A stretch of DNA of 64,000 bases from an uncultured Clostridia bacterium (lineage in GTDB: Bacteria > Bacillota > Clostridia > Oscillospirales > Oscillospiraceae), in contig CAMEER010000001.1 in NCBI GenBank assembly GCA_945915065.1, forward strand, positions 90,819 to 154,818. The letters are read 5' to 3'. Shown here piece by piece: positions 47,036-55,927 of this stretch. The position numbers and the translations under genes are program-made. The notes beneath the pieces were generated by a model. That model worked only from the letters and a program-made list of their open reading frames with translations. It had not been told where the DNA came from and did no database searches. Position 1 is the first letter of the stretch; each line of letters starts with the position of its first letter.

Positions 47036-48397
47036 CTACCGGCCGTTCTGGCCGAAGTAGTAATCATACAGATCGGGGAACGGATCGTAATCGTTTCCGT
47101 CCGACTGTCCCTGGCTGCTCTGCTGCGTTTCCTCGCCGGTGGTCTGGGGCTGCTGGTCAAAGGTCAGCTCCAGCGTAATATACTCGCCGCCGCGGTAGAC
47201 GGTCAGCGTTACGGTGTCACCGGCCTTATAGCCCTTTTTGGCCATGGTCAGATCGGTCATGGAGGTAATGGCGGTGTCATTCAGCTTGGTGATCACGTCG
47301 CCCAGCTGCAGGCCGGCCTTTTCGCCTGCGCCGCCGCTCTCGGTGGAGTAGACAAACACGCCCTCCGTGATGTCGATATTGTACTGGGCCGCCATCTGCT
47401 CGGTCATGGTGCCGGCCTTGATGGCCATATAGGCCTTACCGGTCACCTGACCGTTTTCGATAATGTCGGTGATGATGGCCTGCACGTCGCTGATGGGGAT
47501 GGCGAAGCCCAGACCCTCCACGGTGGTGTTGGAATAGCTGGAGTACTTGGCGGAGACAATGCCCACCACCTCACCATACAGGTTCACCAGCGGGCCGCCG
47601 GAGTTGCCGGGATTGATGGAGGCGTCCACCTGGATCATGTTGAAGGGGGTGCCGTCCACGTTGATGGCGCGGTCACAGCAGGAGACAATGCCCTGACTCA
47701 TGGAGAAGGTCAGCTCACCCAGCGGGTTGCCGATGGCCAGTACCGTGTCGCCTACGTTCACATCGGCGCTGTTGCCCAGCGTCACGGCAGGCAGACCGCC
47801 GGCATTGATCTTGATGATGGCCACATCGTAGTCACTGTCGCCGCCGATAACGGCAGCGTCATAGGTGTCGCCGTTATAAAGCGTTACCTTTACGGAGGTG
47901 GCGCCCTTGACAACGTGGTAATTGGTGACGATATATCCGTCAGGGCTGATGATGAAGCCGCTGCCGGCGCTGGCAGTTTCCACTGTCTGCCCAAAGATAT
48001 TGATACCGGCGCTGGCGGTGGTGTTGATGGACACCACGGAGTTTACAGTGGAGGCGTAAACTTCGGCAGGCTCCATCTTGGTCTGGCCGTCTACCTGCTT
48101 CACCGACACGGTGACAGGGGCGCGGTCACTCTGCTGGAGGGTGACCGTCTGCCGGGTGGAGCTGCGGTACAGCGCCGCACCGCCGAAGCCGCAGCCGGTG
48201 CCGATGATGGCGCAGGCCAGCACAATGGCGATCACCTTTGCCGCCGTGGTTTTGAAAAAGCTCTGTTTTTTCCGGGGCGGCTCCTCCGGGGAGACGCTGC
48301 TGCCGGAGGGCTGATAGTCGTCGGCGGGCAGATTGCTGTTGCGGCCATAGTGGTACTGGTTGCTATGGAAGCGATCAAATTCATCGTTATACATCAT
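47036..48397 (-). CDS. HtrA/DegP-like membrane-anchored serine protease with PDZ domain
   Basis: SGFIISPDGYIVTNYHVV, YDVAIIKINA, INPGNSGGPLVNLYGEVVGI, PDZ segment. Confidence 0.94.
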   Translation of the reverse strand: MMYNDEFDRFHSNQYHYGRNSNLPADDYQPSGSSVSPEEPPRKKQSFFKTTAAKVIAIVLACAIIGTGCGFGGAALYRSSTRQTVTLQQSDRAPVTVSVKQVDGQTKMEPAEVYASTVNSVVSINTTASAGINIFGQTVETASAGSGFIISPDGYIVTNYHVVKGATSVKVTLYNGDTYDAAVIGGDSDYDVAIIKINAGGLPAVTLGNSADVNVGDTVLAIGNPLGELTFSMSQGIVSCCDRAINVDGTPFNMIQVDASINPGNSGGPLVNLYGEVVGIVSAKYSSYSNTTVEGLGFAIPISDVQAIITDIIENGQVTGKAYMAIKAGTMTEQMAAQYNIDITEGVFVYSTESGGAGEKAGLQLGDVITKLNDTAITSMTDLTMAKKGYKAGDTVTLTVYRGGEYITLELTFDQQPQTTGEETQQSSQGQSDGNDYDPFPDLYDYYFGQNGR

Positions 48398-48534
48398 GGA
48401 TTCCTCCTTTATTTTCAAAACGAACTGTGGTATCATTCATCTTGGTTACTATCTTATACAGTTTTCTTAATTGTACCTTTAAGTTTTCCCTTGAAATTTT
48501 TAACTTTTTGTGACCATATTGCGGAGGGACTGTC

Positions 48535-50121
48535 ATGCTGCGGCTGGAGGGCATTAAGCTCCCCCCTGAAGCGGGAGCGGAACAATTGAAGCGGAAGGCT
48601 GCCGCCGTGCTGCGCTGCCGGGAGGAGGATATCGCGGCCGTGCAGGTACTGCGCCGGGCCATCGACGCCCGGGACGGCCTGCGGTTTGTGTATACTGCGG
48701 CGGTGGAGGTGAAAGACGAGACGCGGCTTTTGAAGCGCTGCCGCGATACACACGTTTCTCGCTATACGCCGGAAGCTTACACCCTTCCGGGACCTGTGAA
48801 GGGCGGCGACCTGCCGACCGTGGTGGTGGGCATGGGGCCTGCGGGCTTGTTCGCGGCGCTGGTGCTGGCCAAATGCGGCGTGAAGCCCATCGTACTGGAG
48901 CGGGGCCGCTGCGTGGAGCAGCGGCAGCAGGATGTGCGGCGGTTTTGGGAGAGCGGGATATTGGATACGGAGTCCAACGTCCAGTTCGGCGAGGGAGGCG
49001 CAGGGACGTTCTCTGACGGAAAGCTGAACACCGGCACCAGGGATGTGCGGCACCGCTGGATCATGGAGCGGCTGGTGGAATACGGCGCGCCGGAGGACAT
49101 CCTGTGGGATGCCAAGCCCCATGTAGGCACCGATAGGCTGCACGTTGTCCTGCAGAACCTGCGGCGGGAGCTGCTGGCATTGGGGGCCGATCTCCGGTTC
49201 GGTCACAAGCTGGCGGATATTACCGTAAAGGACGGATGCCTGACAGGTCTGACCGTGGAAACCGAGGAGGGAATCTATACGCTGCCCTGCCGCCACGCGC
49301 TGCTGGCGCTGGGCCACAGTGCCCGGGACACGGTGGAAATGCTGTACGGCGCGGGGGTGGCCATGACCGCCAAGCCCTTTGCCGTGGGGGTGCGCATCGA
49401 GCACCGGCAGGAGGATATGGACGCGGCACGGTACAAGCAGTATGCGGGCCATCCCTGCCTGCCGCCGTCCACATACAAATTGTCCTGCCATCTGGAAAAC
49501 GGCCGCAGCGCCTTTTCCTTCTGCGTCTGCCCCGGCGGACAGGTGGTGGCGGCCGCTTCGGAAACGGGGCGGGTGGTCACCAACGGCATGAGTGAGTATG
49601 CCCGGGATCAGGAGAATATCAACGGGGCGCTGCTGATTAACGTGACGCCGGAGGACTACGGCGGCCAAACCGATCCTTTGGCCGGTATCCGATTTCAGCG
49701 CCAAATCGAGGCGGCGGCCTATGCGCTGGGAGGCGGGGATTACCGCGCCCCCTGTCAGCGAGTGGAGGATTTCCTGCTGCGCCGTCCCACCGCGGCGGCA
49801 GGGCGTGTGCTGCCCAGCTATCGCCCCGACGTTGCCTATACCGACCTGCACCGGTGTTTGCCGCCTTTCGTGGCGGAGGCCATGGAGCAGGCGCTGCCTC
49901 TGCTGGAGCGGAAGATCCGTGGCTATGCCGCCCCTGACGCGCTGCTGACGGCGGTGGAGAGCCGGTCGTCCTCTCCGGTGCGGATCGAACGGGATGAGAT
50001 GTATCAATGCAATATCCGCGGACTGTATCCCTGCGGTGAGGGGGCCGGATATGCCGGTGGGATCCTCTCTGCCGCTGCGGACGGAATGCGCTGCGCGGAA
50101 CAAAGGATAAAGGAGATGTGA
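48535..50121 (+). CDS. NAD(P)/FAD-dependent oxidoreductase (COG2509-like)
   Basis: VVVGMGPAGLFAALVLAKCGVKPIVLERG; GEGGAGTFSDGKLNT. Confidence 0.88.
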   Translation: MLRLEGIKLPPEAGAEQLKRKAAAVLRCREEDIAAVQVLRRAIDARDGLRFVYTAAVEVKDETRLLKRCRDTHVSRYTPEAYTLPGPVKGGDLPTVVVGMGPAGLFAALVLAKCGVKPIVLERGRCVEQRQQDVRRFWESGILDTESNVQFGEGGAGTFSDGKLNTGTRDVRHRWIMERLVEYGAPEDILWDAKPHVGTDRLHVVLQNLRRELLALGADLRFGHKLADITVKDGCLTGLTVETEEGIYTLPCRHALLALGHSARDTVEMLYGAGVAMTAKPFAVGVRIEHRQEDMDAARYKQYAGHPCLPPSTYKLSCHLENGRSAFSFCVCPGGQVVAAASETGRVVTNGMSEYARDQENINGALLINVTPEDYGGQTDPLAGIRFQRQIEAAAYALGGGDYRAPCQRVEDFLLRRPTAAAGRVLPSYRPDVAYTDLHRCLPPFVAEAMEQALPLLERKIRGYAAPDALLTAVESRSSSPVRIERDEMYQCNIRGLYPCGEGAGYAGGILSAAADGMRCAEQRIKEM

Positions 50122-50123
50122 CG

Positions 50124-51089
50124 ATGAAAAAGATCGCAGTTGTGGAAAGTTTTTTCGAGCCGCACCATAAGCAGCAGATCGAGGCGGCTGCCGCAAAATA
50201 CGGTTATGCGGTGGACTACTATCTTGACGGTGTGCTGCCCGGGGAACGGGCCGGGGAGTATGAGATCGTATACGGGATGCCTGACCGGGCGGTGCTGAAG
50301 GACATGACGCAATTGAAGTGGTTCTGCGCCAGCTTCGCCGGAGTAGACCGGTATGTGGATGAGGCTTTGTATCCCAATAGCGCCGTGCTGCTGACCAACT
50401 CCGCCGGGGCCTACGGCGTGACCATTGCCGAGCACATCATCATGGTGACGCTGATGCTGCTGCGGCAGATGCTGCCCATTGGGGAGGCTGTCCGCCGCCG
50501 GGAGTGGCTGCCGCCGCTGCCTATGCGGTCCATCTGCGGCGCCAATATCACCGTGCTGGGCACCGGCGATATCGGCACCACCTTTGCCCGCCGGGCCAAG
50601 GCTATGGGCGCCAGGAGTATCTGCGGCGTCCGCCGTACCCTTAAGGGCGCTGACCCCGCCTTTGACCGCGTGATGACCATGGCGGAACTGAACACGGTGC
50701 TGCCGGATACCGATATTCTGGTGATGGCGCTGCCCTCCACCAGCGAGACGGCCGGCGTACTGAATCGGGAACGTATCGCGCTGCTGCCGCCCCATGCAGT
50801 GGTGGTGAACGTGGGACGGGGTACCGCCGTGGATCAGGAGGCACTGGCAGAGGCGCTGAACGCCGGTCGCATTGCCGGGGCGGCGCTGGATGTATTCGTG
50901 CCGGAGCCGCTGCCGAAGGAGTCGCCCCTGTGGGAGACCAGAAATCTGCTGATCACCCCTCACGTGGCAGGCAACATGTCGCTGGGCTATACCCGCGACA
51001 AGGATGTGGAGATGTTCTGCGAGGATCTGGATAACTTCGTGGCAGGCCGTCCTCTGGCGCATTTGGTGAATCGCAAGCTGGGATATTGA
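50124..51089 (+). CDS. D-isomer-specific 2-hydroxyacid dehydrogenase
   Basis: ITVLGTGDIGTTFARRAKAMGA, VVNVGRGTAVDQEALAEALNAGRIAGAALDVF. Confidence 0.92.
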   Translation: MKKIAVVESFFEPHHKQQIEAAAAKYGYAVDYYLDGVLPGERAGEYEIVYGMPDRAVLKDMTQLKWFCASFAGVDRYVDEALYPNSAVLLTNSAGAYGVTIAEHIIMVTLMLLRQMLPIGEAVRRREWLPPLPMRSICGANITVLGTGDIGTTFARRAKAMGARSICGVRRTLKGADPAFDRVMTMAELNTVLPDTDILVMALPSTSETAGVLNRERIALLPPHAVVVNVGRGTAVDQEALAEALNAGRIAGAALDVFVPEPLPKESPLWETRNLLITPHVAGNMSLGYTRDKDVEMFCEDLDNFVAGRPLAHLVNRKLGY

Positions 51090-51123
51090 GGGATTATCGA
51101 TTATTTGAATAGCGTTTTTTGCC

Positions 51124-51152
51124 GAAAACAGCCGTAGAAATACGGCTGTTTC
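51124..51152 (+). terminator. terminator-like hairpin after hydroxyacid dehydrogenase gene
   Basis: GAAAACAGCCGTA-GAAA-TACGGCTGTTTC. Confidence 0.6.
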
Positions 51153-51280
51153 GCTTTGCTTCCAGAAATAGGAAACAATAGGTAGGGAGGTGGCCGGGAT
51201 ATCCGGTCAGGACCGAATAATTTGATATAAATAAAACAGATAGCCAGACATCGACTTTAAGAAATACCACATGGCTTGGT

Positions 51281-51295
51281 AAATGTGATACATTT
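51281..51295. promoter_or_regulatory. perfect palindrome AAATGT-GAT-ACATTT, candidate operator upstream of megL-like gene
   Basis: Seen directly in the AT-rich 51.16-51.36 kb leader. Confidence 0.35.
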
Positions 51296-51360
51296 TGTAG
51301 AGGAGAGATTTTCAAAAATAGGGAATAATCAACAAATTTTTTGATGCAGGAGGAACTATT

Positions 51361-52554
51361 ATGATGAACCCCAACGTTGGTCTTGGTACCAAAGCCATCC
51401 ACGCCGGTAATGTGAAGGACGCACAGTACGGTGCGCTGACGACCCCCATCTATCAGACCTCCACCTTTGTTTTTGACAGCTGCGAGCAGGGCGGACGGCG
51501 CTTTGCCGGAGAGGAAGCCGGTTACATCTATACCCGACTGGGCAACCCCACCGTCTCCGTTCTGGAGAATAAAGTGGCGGCGCTGGAGGGCGGCGAGGCC
51601 TGTGTGGCGGCTGCTTCCGGTATGGGCGCCATTTCCTCTGCCCTGTGGACCATCGCCGGCGCCGGCAAGCACATTGTGGCCGACGGTACGCTGTACGGCT
51701 GCACCTTCGCGCTGCTGAATCACGGTATGACCCGCTACGGTGTAGAGGTCAGCTTTGTGGATACCTCCGATCTGGACGCCGTGAAGGCCGCCCTGAAGGA
51801 GAACACCTGCGCCGTGTATCTGGAAACCCCTGCCAACCCCAACCTGAAGATTGCCGATATCGCCGCTGTGGCGGAGATCGCCCATGCCTATAACCCCGAC
51901 ATCAAGGTGGTGTGTGACAACACCTTTGCCTCCCCCGCGCTGCAGACCCCGCTGGCGCTGGGCGCCGACGTGGTGGTTCACTCCGCCACCAAGTACCTCA
52001 ACGGCCACGGCGACGTGATCGCGGGCTTTGTGGTGGGTTCGGCGGAATTCTGCATGAACGTCCGGATGTTCGGCCTGAAGGATATGACCGGCGCGGTCAT
52101 GGATCCCTTCGCCGCCTTCCTGATCCTGCGCGGCCTCAAGACGCTGGAGGTCCGTATGGAGCGCCATTGCGCCAATGCCAAGGCCATTGCCGAGTTCCTC
52201 GACAAGCACCCCGCCGTGGATAAGGTATACTATCCCGGTCTGAAGGATCATGTGGGTCACGACATCGCCGCCCGCCAGATGAAGGACTTCGGCGGTATGC
52301 TGTCCTTCGAGGTCAAGGGCGGCAAGGCGGCCGGCATGAAGCTGGTGAACGCCGTGAAGCTGATCACCGTGGCCGTCTCTCTGGGTGACGCCGAGACGCT
52401 GATCGAGCATGCAGCCTCCATGACCCACTCTACTTACACAGAGGAGGAGCTGGCCGCTTCCGGTATCCCCGCCGGCCTGATCCGTCTGTCCGTGGGTCTG
52501 GAGAACGTCGAGGATATCATCGCCGATCTGGAGCAGGCGCTGGCACAGCTGTAA
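51361..52554 (+). CDS. PLP-dependent trans-sulfuration enzyme, methionine gamma-lyase-like
   Basis: GLGTKAIHAGNVKDAQYGALTTPIYQTSTFVFDSCEQGGRRFAGEEAGYIYTRLGNPTV; VVVHSATKYLNGHGDVIAGFVVG. Confidence 0.92.
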   Translation: MMNPNVGLGTKAIHAGNVKDAQYGALTTPIYQTSTFVFDSCEQGGRRFAGEEAGYIYTRLGNPTVSVLENKVAALEGGEACVAAASGMGAISSALWTIAGAGKHIVADGTLYGCTFALLNHGMTRYGVEVSFVDTSDLDAVKAALKENTCAVYLETPANPNLKIADIAAVAEIAHAYNPDIKVVCDNTFASPALQTPLALGADVVVHSATKYLNGHGDVIAGFVVGSAEFCMNVRMFGLKDMTGAVMDPFAAFLILRGLKTLEVRMERHCANAKAIAEFLDKHPAVDKVYYPGLKDHVGHDIAARQMKDFGGMLSFEVKGGKAAGMKLVNAVKLITVAVSLGDAETLIEHAASMTHSTYTEEELAASGIPAGLIRLSVGLENVEDIIADLEQALAQL

Positions 52555-52582
52555 GAATATCGCTTCTGCCGATCCGCAAGTA

Positions 52583-52620
52583 AACATAAAAAAGAGGCCC
52601 TCGGGCCTCTTTTTTATGTT
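52583..52620. terminator. bidirectional terminator
   Basis: AACATAAAAAAGAGGCCC-TC-GGGCCTCTTTTTTATGTT. Confidence 0.85.
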
Positions 52621-52634
52621 TATTTCCATGTGGT

Positions 52635-53219
52635 TTACAGTGCCGCCATGGCCTCGTTGATGCTCTCCTCGCAGCTGCGCATGGCAAGGATGGTCTTTTC
52701 CATCAATTCCTCCAGCGTCCAGCCAAGGCGCTCGGCACCGGTGGTGATCACGTCGCGGGAGCAGCCGGCGGCAAACTTTTTGTCCTTGAACTTCTTTTTC
52801 AGGCTGCTGACCTCCATGTCCATGACGCTCTTGCTGGGGCGCATCCGGGCAGCTGCGCCGATCAGACCCGTCAGCTCGTCGGCGGCAAAGAGAACCTTTT
52901 CCATCTCATGTACCGGCTCCACGTCGCACACCAGACCGTAGCCGTGGGAACACACCGCGTGGATCAGATCGGCGTCACAGCCTGCCTTTTCCAGCAGCTC
53001 CGGCGCCTTGAGACAATGCTGCTCCGGCCACATCTCAAAGTCGATGTCGTGGAGCAGGCCTACCGTGGCCCAGAAATCCGCGTCCTCGCCGTAGCCCAAC
53101 TCATTGGCATACCAGCGCATCACGCCTTCTACCGTCAGCGCGTGCTGGATATGGAACGGCTCATGATTGTACTCCTTCAATGCCGCCAAAGCGGCGTCCC
53201 GGCTGATAACTTCCTTCAT
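52635..53219 (-). CDS. HD-domain hydrolase
   Basis: EPFHIQHALTVEGVMRWYANELG...ATVGLLHDIDFEMWPEQH; start uncertain (53219 or 53255). Confidence 0.85.
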   Translation of the reverse strand: MKEVISRDAALAALKEYNHEPFHIQHALTVEGVMRWYANELGYGEDADFWATVGLLHDIDFEMWPEQHCLKAPELLEKAGCDADLIHAVCSHGYGLVCDVEPVHEMEKVLFAADELTGLIGAAARMRPSKSVMDMEVSSLKKKFKDKKFAAGCSRDVITTGAERLGWTLEELMEKTILAMRSCEESINEAMAAL

Positions 53220-53296
53220 TGCGGCAAGCATCCTTTCGTATATATTTTGGCGCATTGCACCTGAAATGATGCCCTATTGTAACACGTCAGACGGCG

Positions 53297-53503
53297 CTAT
53301 GCAAGGGCATTTTCCAGTACGTGCAGTACTTCCTGCATATGCCGCAGCTCCTCCTTCAGCAGCGTTTGGTATACAGGCGCGGGAGCGTTTGCTCCGGCAG
53401 GCGCCGCCGCTGAGACGCGGATCTCCGGGTAAGGGTTCTCCCGGGGATTGACACGCTGCCATACCTGATCGTATTTGCGATAATCGTACAGTTCATCATC
53501 CAT
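53297..53503 (-). CDS. hypothetical protein, 68 aa
   Basis: MDDELYDYRKYDQVWQRVNPRENPYPEIRV...; AGGAGAAG RBS. Confidence 0.55.
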   Translation of the reverse strand: MDDELYDYRKYDQVWQRVNPRENPYPEIRVSAAAPAGANAPAPVYQTLLKEELRHMQEVLHVLENALA

Positions 53504-53642
53504 GAGGGCTTCTCCTTTCTTTTTTCGAAGGGATCCCCTTTCTGTGGGGATACGATCCCTGCGTGCGAATCATGCATGTATGTGTGGCCCTTATGACATA
53601 CTATGCGCAGCGTCCTTGCAGGGCCACCGCCCGATCTACCTG

Positions 53643-53671
53643 TTGACACGGTAGGCAAAAACGCCTATACT
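53643..53671 (+). promoter_or_regulatory. promoter of Rrf2-suf operon
   Basis: TTGACA-17-TATACT. Confidence 0.75.
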
Positions 53672-53701
53672 GAAACAAATGTGAAGGGCAGGTGATCGGA
53701 T

Positions 53702-54124
53702 ATGATGATCTCGACAAAGGGGCGCTATGCGCTGCGGGTGCTGGTGGACCTGGCGGAGCACCGTCAGGAGGGTTATATCCCCCTGCGGACGGTGGCCCAG
53801 CGGCAGGGCATCAGCCAGAAATATCTGGAGAGCATCATGACCACGCTGTCCAAGGCCGGGTATGTGGACGGCACTCACGGACGGGGCGGCGGTTACCGGC
53901 TGACCCGGGAACCGGAGGCGTACCGCATCGGCCCCATCCTGCGGCTGATCGAGGGATCGCTGGCGCCGGTGCAGTGTGTGTTGGACGCGGCGGCCCCCTG
54001 TGAGATGGCGGAGGCGTGTCGTACCCGCGCCCTGTGGAAGGGCCTGGATCAGGTGATCCGGGACTATCTGGACAACGCCACACTGGCGCAGCTGATGGCG
54101 GAGGAAAATGACGAAGCGGATTGA
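53702..54124 (+). CDS. Rrf2 family regulator with three IscR-like cysteines
   Basis: MISTKGRYALRVLVDLAEH; GGGYRLTREPEAYRIGPILRLIEG; CVLDAAAPCEMAEAC. Confidence 0.94.
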   Translation: MMISTKGRYALRVLVDLAEHRQEGYIPLRTVAQRQGISQKYLESIMTTLSKAGYVDGTHGRGGGYRLTREPEAYRIGPILRLIEGSLAPVQCVLDAAAPCEMAEACRTRALWKGLDQVIRDYLDNATLAQLMAEENDEAD

Positions 54125-54205
54125 TTTCTGTGGTATGGTCTGCTATAATACACAATTGCGTACCCGATTTTGACAGAATACACCTCAAAGAGAGGAGAAC
54201 GTTCC

Positions 54206-54946
54206 ATGCTGGAATTGAAGCATATCTCATATCACGTGTCCACGCCCGAGGGAGAGATGGACATTCTCAAGGATATTTCCATCACCATCCCCGACCATCG
54301 GCTGATGGTGTTTACCGGACCCAACGGCGGCGGTAAAACCACGCTGGCCAAGGTCATCATGGGTCTGGTGCAGCCTACCGGCGGCCAGATCCTTTATAAC
54401 GGCGAGGATATCACAGGGCTGTCCATTACGGAGCGGGCCCGCAGGGGCATCAGCTACGGCTTTCAGCAGCCGCCCCGGTTCAAGGGGATTACCGTCCACG
54501 ACCTGCTGCTGCTGGCGGCGGGAGAGGAAAAACTCAGCAAGGATCGCTGCTGCGCCTATCTCACCAAGGTGGGCCTGTGTGCCAACGACTACCTTGACCG
54601 AGAGGTGGATGTCTCCCTGTCCGGCGGTGAGGTGAAGCGCATCGAGATCGCCACGATCCTGGCCCGCCACAGTGATCTGATGATTTTTGACGAGCCGGAG
54701 GCCGGCATTGACCTGTGGAGCTTCGCCCGGCTGACGGAGACCTTTGAGCAGCTCCATCAGGAGGGGAAGGCCACCATGATCATCATTTCTCATCAGGAGC
54801 GGATCATCCGTCTGGCCGACGAGATCGTGGTCATTGCCAACGGACAGATCGCCCACCGGGGCAGCACGGAAGAGGTGTTCCCCCTGATTCTGGCTGACAC
54901 GCTGGGCGGCTGTCCCGTTATCGAGAGAAAGGAGGCGTCGCTGTGA
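54206..54946 (+). CDS. sufC: SufC-type Fe-S assembly ATPase
   Basis: FTGPNGGGKTTLAKVIMGL, VDVSLSGGEVKRIEIATILARHSDLMIFDEPEAGIDLWSF. Confidence 0.93.
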   Translation: MLELKHISYHVSTPEGEMDILKDISITIPDHRLMVFTGPNGGGKTTLAKVIMGLVQPTGGQILYNGEDITGLSITERARRGISYGFQQPPRFKGITVHDLLLLAAGEEKLSKDRCCAYLTKVGLCANDYLDREVDVSLSGGEVKRIEIATILARHSDLMIFDEPEAGIDLWSFARLTETFEQLHQEGKATMIIISHQERIIRLADEIVVIANGQIAHRGSTEEVFPLILADTLGGCPVIERKEASL

Positions 54947-55872
54947 TCACTGAGATGGACGCAAAGCTGTTGGAAAAGATCGCTGACCTGACCGGCAAGC
55001 CGGTGGGCGCCTTCAATATCCGCAAGGACAGCGGCTGCGAGGCACGCCAGTCCACCGAGCATATAGAAATCAGCCCCCGTACCGACGGCAAGTCCGGCAT
55101 TGATATCCGCTTCAAGCCCGGCACGAAGGGGGAGAAATGCTATATCCCCGTCATCATCAGCAAGACCGGCGTCAGTGAACTGGTGTATAACGATTTCTAT
55201 GTGGCCGACGACTGCGACGTGGAGATCGTGGCAGGCTGCGGCATTCACAACTCCGGCTGCAGCGAAAGCCGTCACGACGGCCTGCATACGTTCCATATCG
55301 GCAAGAACGCCCGCGTCCGCTATGTGGAGAAGCACTACGGGGAGAAAGACGCCGGTCAGACCGGCGGCAACATCATGAACCCCAAAACCGTGGTGTATTT
55401 GGGGGAGAATTCCGTGATGCAAATGGAGACCATCCAGATCCGCGGCATCGACTCCACCAAACGGGAGACGGATTTCTTCTGTGAGGCCGGCAGTGAGGTG
55501 GTGGTCACCGAACGTTTGCTGACCCACGGCGACCAGACGGCGGAAAGCGACATGACCATCCAACTCAATGGCGACGACGCCAGGGGACGGGTAATCTCCC
55601 GCTCCGTGGCGCAGGACCGGTCCCGGCAGGTGTTCCGTCCGGTCATGGTGGGCAATGCCAAATGCTTCGGCCATGTCCAGTGCGACTCTATCATCATGGG
55701 GGATGCCAGGATCCAGTCCATCCCCGCCATTACCGCCAACTCCACCGAGGCGCAGCTGATCCATGAGGCGGCCATCGGCAAGATCGCCGGCGACCAGCTG
55801 CTGAAGCTGGAGACGCTGGGCCTGACCTCCGAGGAGGCGGAGGATACCATCCTCAAGGGCTTCCTGGCGTGA
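54943..55872 (+). CDS. short SufB/SufD-family Fe-S scaffold protein (309 aa)
   Basis: Overlaps sufC by 4 nt; SufB/D beta-helix-like core and C-terminus SRQVFRPVMVGNAKCFGHVQCDSIIMGDARIQSIPAITANSTEAQLIHEAAIGKIAGDQLLKLETLGLTSEEAEDTILKGFL. Confidence 0.92.
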   Translation: MITEMDAKLLEKIADLTGKPVGAFNIRKDSGCEARQSTEHIEISPRTDGKSGIDIRFKPGTKGEKCYIPVIISKTGVSELVYNDFYVADDCDVEIVAGCGIHNSGCSESRHDGLHTFHIGKNARVRYVEKHYGEKDAGQTGGNIMNPKTVVYLGENSVMQMETIQIRGIDSTKRETDFFCEAGSEVVVTERLLTHGDQTAESDMTIQLNGDDARGRVISRSVAQDRSRQVFRPVMVGNAKCFGHVQCDSIIMGDARIQSIPAITANSTEAQLIHEAAIGKIAGDQLLKLETLGLTSEEAEDTILKGFLA

Positions 55873-55878
55873 AACTGA

Positions 55879-55927
55879 ATGACATGAAAAGAGCGCGTCC
55901 CGCCGGGACGCGCTCTTTTCATGTCAT
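55879..55927. terminator. long bidirectional terminator hairpin overlapping the 3' end of the minus-strand activase gene
   Basis: ATGACATGAAAAGAGCGCGTCCC...GGGACGCGCTCTTTTCATGTCAT. Confidence 0.85.

Noticed and set aside
51094-52629. 511-aa minus-strand ORF opposite the methionine gamma-lyase-like gene
   Set aside because: Antisense artefact; PLP-lysine motif HSATKYLNGHGD is on the plus strand.
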